The notes under the pieces: generated by a model
What the model saw: only the letters and a program-made list of their open reading frames with translations
What the model was told of the DNA's origin: nothing
Databases searched by the model: none
Made by a program: the position numbers and the translations under genes
Shown here: piece after piece, positions 5,829 to 5,840 of the stretch
How the letters are laid out: every line of letters starts with the position of its first letter
Position numbering within the stretch: the first letter of the stretch is position 1
Assembly (NCBI GenBank): GCA_003230435.1
Contig: QIDW01000376.1
Span: forward strand, 1-5,840
Reading direction: 5' to 3'
DNA: 5,840 nucleotides
Origin: Acidimicrobiia bacterium
GTDB taxonomy: Bacteria > Actinomycetota > Acidimicrobiia > Spongiisociales > ZC4RG35

Positions 5829-5840
5829 CGAACTCCTAGC

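Overview
The window looks like chromosomal DNA from a GC-rich member of the Actinomycetota. The grounds are a strong G/C bias at third codon positions, GTG/ATG starts, a typical actinobacterial lipobox (L-A-A-C), and a large AfsR/SARP-type (BTAD) regulator. The genus cannot be read from the sequence. All supported genes lie on the + strand. I see no tRNA, rRNA, CRISPR array, transposase or integrase.

Left part (1-2423): two lipoprotein genes in tandem. The first (5' end at or beyond the left edge, stop at 662) is a small lipoprotein whose mature part resembles the mycobacterial 19-kDa antigen (LpqH) family. The second (765-2423) is a 552-residue lipoprotein built from four PPC-like beta-sandwich modules joined by acidic Gly/Asp linkers of constant length. 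The mature proteins are unrelated. However, the DNA encoding their export leaders is identical over 91 bp (1-91 and 880-970). The identity stops one base after the Cys-Gly codons of the lipobox, and the two copies are in the same reading frame 879 bp apart. Each copy contains a perfect 9-bp stem-loop just upstream of a possible GTG start.

Middle (2424-2614): a 191-bp gap holding an 11-bp-stem hairpin, a small GGAYGG-type tandem array, and a probably leaderless start for the regulator gene.

Right part (2615-5828): a large signal-integrating regulator, apparently one gene broken into two frames. The upstream frame encodes an OmpR/SARP winged helix, BTAD, an AAA-type ATPase and the start of a helical region. 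The downstream frame continues the helical (TPR-like) region and ends in a LuxR/GerE helix-turn-helix. The switch between frames must fall in 4764-4834. Removing one base there would give a protein of about 1070 residues with a DNA-binding domain at each end. The split could be a real mutation, a sequencing or assembly error, or, less likely, a true two-protein or recoded arrangement.

How the parts work together is inference. The lipoproteins are probably displayed on the outer face of the cell membrane. The regulator next to them may control them or something further downstream. Nothing in the sequence proves that link.
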